From Dehalococcoidia bacterium (GTDB lineage: Bacteria; Chloroflexota; Dehalococcoidia; Dehalococcoidales; DAOWJC01), in contig DAOWJC010000041.1 of NCBI GenBank assembly GCA_030640595.1, forward strand, positions 1 to 7,811: DNA of 7,811 bases. The letters are read 5' to 3'. The notes under the pieces were generated by a model, which did no database searches, had not been told where the DNA came from, and saw only the letters and a program-made list of their open reading frames with translations. Positions 5,949 through 7,811 of the stretch are shown here, one piece after another. The translations under genes and the position numbers were made by a program. Position 1 is the first letter of the stretch. Every line of letters begins with the position of its first letter.

Positions 5949-6986
5949 TTAGAATAGCAGGTGCAATAGCCAGGCAAACAAATAACCCAGCCCGCCACAG
6001 ATAGGGAAGGTTAGTATCCAGGCAATAATAATATCACCGGCTATCCCCCAACGCACTGCCGAAAGTCGCTTGGTGGCACCTACCCCCATAATAGATGCAC
6101 TTATGCAATGAGTGGTGCTTACTGGAATACCCCAATGCCCTATAAATGCTCCGTGTGAGGCGACCTCAATCACTGTAGCTGCTGAGGCTTGGGCAGCAAA
6201 ACCATGAACCGGCCTAAGGGTGGTAACCCTCATTCCTACTGTTTTAATAACCCGCCAGCCGCCCATAGCCGTGCCGGCACTAATAGCCAAGGCTGGTATG
6301 ACTATTACCCACCACAAGTTAGGGTCCAATATGGAGAGACGGTCCCATAGACTAGCATCTTGATAAAAAATTACCAGCGCCATAGTGATGACGCCTATAG
6401 GCATCTGACCATCATTCTTGCCATGGCTATAAGCCATAAAGGCAGTAGTCAAAAATTGCAATCTACTGAAAATTCTTCGCATCTTATCTGGGGCACTTCG
6501 CCGAAAAACCCAATACAGGCAGACCATCACAGCAAAGCCACCGGCAAAGCCAAGCAAAGGAGCTATGCCTACCGCGGCTAGAATTCGCTGCATAACATCC
6601 CATACCACAGCCTTACTACCCACCACCGCTATCCCCGCCGCAGCTAGCCCAGCAATAAACCCATGGTGCAAGCTTATCGGCAGACCAGAGTAAGTAGCTA
6701 GTGTGCCCCAGATAATAATGGAGGCTAAAGCAGCAATTACCGTTAGATAGGTTATTGCCTCCGGGACTAAAATCCCTTTGCCAATAGTTTTGGCAACCAA
6801 CGTGCCAGTGGCGGCACCGGCCATATTGGCTATGACAGCTATTATAAGAGCATTTCGGGGGGAAAGAGCACGGGTACCGATTGCCGGAGCAATAGCGTTA
6901 GCCGCATCATTGAAACCATTAACTATACCAAAACCAACAGCTAGAATAACAATAAGGATAAAAAGGTAAAGGGAAGGGTCAGGCAT
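5949..6986 (-). CDS. pit: PiT-family inorganic phosphate transporter
   Basis: 345 residues, very hydrophobic with about ten probable membrane segments, matching the PiT/PHO4 family of cation-coupled phosphate permeases in the inner membrane. The two inverted-repeat signatures are visible: GFNDAANAIAPAIGTRALSP (24-43) in the first half and SHGKNDGQ (187-194) in the second. The second-half motif PVSTTHCISASIMGVGA (288-304) is intact. The matching first-half motif reads PISLHHGFIAG (103-113), where PIS(T/S)SHALIGG is usual. The start ATG lies within the last codons of the upstream DUF47 gene (8-nt overlap), so the two are almost certainly co-translated. A G-rich stretch GAAGGGG lies 12 nt before the start, longer than ideal. 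The substrate is most likely phosphate by family and context; sulfate or metal-phosphate transport is a less likely alternative. Confidence 0.93.
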   Translation of the reverse strand: MPDPSLYLFILIVILAVGFGIVNGFNDAANAIAPAIGTRALSPRNALIIAVIANMAGAATGTLVAKTIGKGILVPEAITYLTVIAALASIIIWGTLATYSGLPISLHHGFIAGLAAAGIAVVGSKAVVWDVMQRILAAVGIAPLLGFAGGFAVMVCLYWVFRRSAPDKMRRIFSRLQFLTTAFMAYSHGKNDGQMPIGVITMALVIFYQDASLWDRLSILDPNLWWVIVIPALAISAGTAMGGWRVIKTVGMRVTTLRPVHGFAAQASAATVIEVASHGAFIGHWGIPVSTTHCISASIMGVGATKRLSAVRWGIAGDIIIAWILTFPICGGLGYLFAWLLHLLF

Positions 6987-7608
6987 GCTTGAGGGCTACC
7001 CCTTCAAGGACATTAGCCACATCCTCACACCTATCGGTGGCGCTCTCCATATGCTCATAAATCTCACGCCACTTAATAACCTTAGCCAAATCTGTGGTGT
7101 CACCAAAAAGCTCAGCCATCGCTGAGCGGAATACCCTATCAGCCATGTTCTCTAACCGATTAATCTCCACACATCGTGGGAGAATGTGCCTTAACTCAGC
7201 CCGATGTCGCAACTGAGGCATTGCCCTTTCCACCTCAGCCGTTGCCTGCACTATAATATCTGCCAGCTCCTTAGCCCTCTGACCAGGATGGTCTACCTTA
7301 TAGATAACCATGGCATCAGCCACAGCATGGATAAAATCGGTTACATCATCCAAGGTATGACCCAGCAGAGCTATATCCTCCCTATCAAAGGGGGTAACGA
7401 AGGTGCGGTTTAGCTGGGCCATAATCTCGTGGGTAATCGTGTCTCCTCGGTGCTCAAGTTCAGTTATCTCAGCCACCTCCCCCTCAATATTCTTCCACTC
7501 ATCAACCAATTTTTTTAGCCCCTGAGCGGCTTTTACCATATTCTGGGCGCTCTCCTCAAAAAGGACAAAAAACTTCTCTTCCCTGGGAAGAAAACGGAAT
7601 TTAAACAT
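6979..7608 (-). CDS. DUF47 (PhoU-like) accessory protein of the phosphate transporter
   Basis: 209 residues, predicted all-helical and cytoplasmic, typical length for DUF47/PhoU-like proteins encoded with PiT transporters and thought to modulate their activity. Family motifs: the acidic metal-site-like segment ELEHRGDTITHEI (50-62), TFVTPFDREDIALL (69-82) and LDDVTDFIHAVADA (86-99). Towards the C-terminus come EINRLENMADRVFR (148-161) and the strongly conserved IKWREIYEHMESATDRCED (178-196), then VANVLEGV. The E-x2-GD and E-x3-D motifs of the two repeats are those that bind metal clusters in PhoU-type proteins (family knowledge). ATG 7608 is supported by a strong purine-rich RBS 5 nt upstream. 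It is the first gene of the two-gene operon with pit. Confidence 0.94.
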   Translation of the reverse strand: MFKFRFLPREEKFFVLFEESAQNMVKAAQGLKKLVDEWKNIEGEVAEITELEHRGDTITHEIMAQLNRTFVTPFDREDIALLGHTLDDVTDFIHAVADAMVIYKVDHPGQRAKELADIIVQATAEVERAMPQLRHRAELRHILPRCVEINRLENMADRVFRSAMAELFGDTTDLAKVIKWREIYEHMESATDRCEDVANVLEGVALKHA

Positions 7609-7613
7609 AGCTA

Positions 7614-7622
7614 CCCCCCCTT
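7614..7622 (-). promoter_or_regulatory. Ribosome binding site of the DUF47 gene, with a seven-G run
   Basis: Minus-strand AAGGGGGGG ends 5 nt before ATG 7608. The seven consecutive G residues (7614-7620) make an unusually long homopolymer in a Shine-Dalgarno sequence. Confidence 0.7.
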
Positions 7623-7735
7623 CGCCAACAATAGGCAGAACGAGGTAATAAAAGATTAGAAATTAGACGATGAGGGGAAAAGGGGCTACCTGGTTGTTGC
7701 TTCCATATAAGATAGGTGAATAAACTGAAATGATG

Positions 7736-7764
7736 ATTATAGGGTATCAAGATTTGACCAAAAA
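7736..7764 (-). promoter_or_regulatory. Predicted promoter of the DUF47-pit operon
   Basis: Minus strand has a perfect TATAAT (7741-7736). The hexamer 17 nt upstream is TTTTTG, a poor -35, so the promoter may need an activator. The predicted start near 7729 leaves a leader of about 120 nt with no gene in it. A 64-codon open frame crosses this leader but has no recognisable product. Confidence 0.5.
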
Positions 7765-7771
7765 CTCTTGA
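7747..7771. repeat. Inverted repeat over the -35 region of the DUF47-pit promoter
   Basis: TCAAGA (7747-7752) and TCTTGA (7766-7771) are 6-bp arms separated by 13 nt, with a nested TTTG-AC-CAAA dyad (7753-7762). Read on the plus strand, TTGAC also recurs with a 14-nt period (7754 and 7768), as in two-component response-regulator sites. Placement over the -35 box suggests an operator, perhaps for phosphate control. Confidence 0.4.
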
Positions 7772-7811
7772 CAAATAGCTACAGGTGTAAGGCAAAACAC
7801 TCCTTCTTGAC

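Noticed and set aside
7768..7773. Plus-strand TTGACA as a rightward promoter
   Set aside because: No acceptable -10 hexamer occurs at 15-19 nt, and no rightward gene is visible before the window ends.
7601..7795. 64-codon minus-strand open frame in the leader of the DUF47 gene
   Set aside because: It spans the predicted -10 box and leader, has an irregular composition and matches no family I recognise.

Overview
The window looks like a piece of a bacterial chromosome from an anaerobe. It has four transcription units, no mobile elements, no RNA genes and no CRISPR array. The clues to lifestyle are a soluble NAD-linked, flavin- and iron-sulfur-containing dehydrogenase with a formate-dehydrogenase-like molybdenum/tungsten subunit, and a RemA (DUF370) gene directly before gmk. 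The combination would suit Chloroflexota (Dehalococcoidia-like) or a Firmicutes-related anaerobe. No marker gene here settles the taxonomy.

Left part, minus strand (1-4714): an operon read right to left as nuoE-like, nuoF-like, fdhA-like, with 16-nt gaps between genes. A good promoter and ribosome binding site precede nuoE. The fdhA-like gene runs off the left edge, so about 190 C-terminal residues are missing. Together the genes encode a diaphorase module (NuoE + NuoF, oxidising or reducing NAD(H) through FMN) joined by a chain of iron-sulfur clusters to a molybdopterin catalytic subunit. That subunit is the most interesting object in the window. Aligned without gaps to E. coli FdhF, it has Cys at the selenocysteine position, but Gln replaces both catalytic residues His141 and Arg333. 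Formate may therefore not be its substrate.

Middle, plus strand (4975-5943): a promoter, then remA (DUF370) and gmk overlapping by 20 nt. RemA-family proteins are DNA-binding regulators in Bacillus, and Gmk converts GMP to GDP. The roughly 320-bp region between the divergent nuoE and remA genes holds both promoters and several dyad repeats that could be operators.

Right part, minus strand (5949-7741): a DUF47 (PhoU-like) gene and a PiT-family phosphate transporter gene overlapping by 8 nt, the usual accessory-protein/permease pair for low-affinity phosphate uptake. A consensus -10 box and an inverted repeat lie upstream. gmk and pit converge tail to tail with only 5 bp between stop codons.
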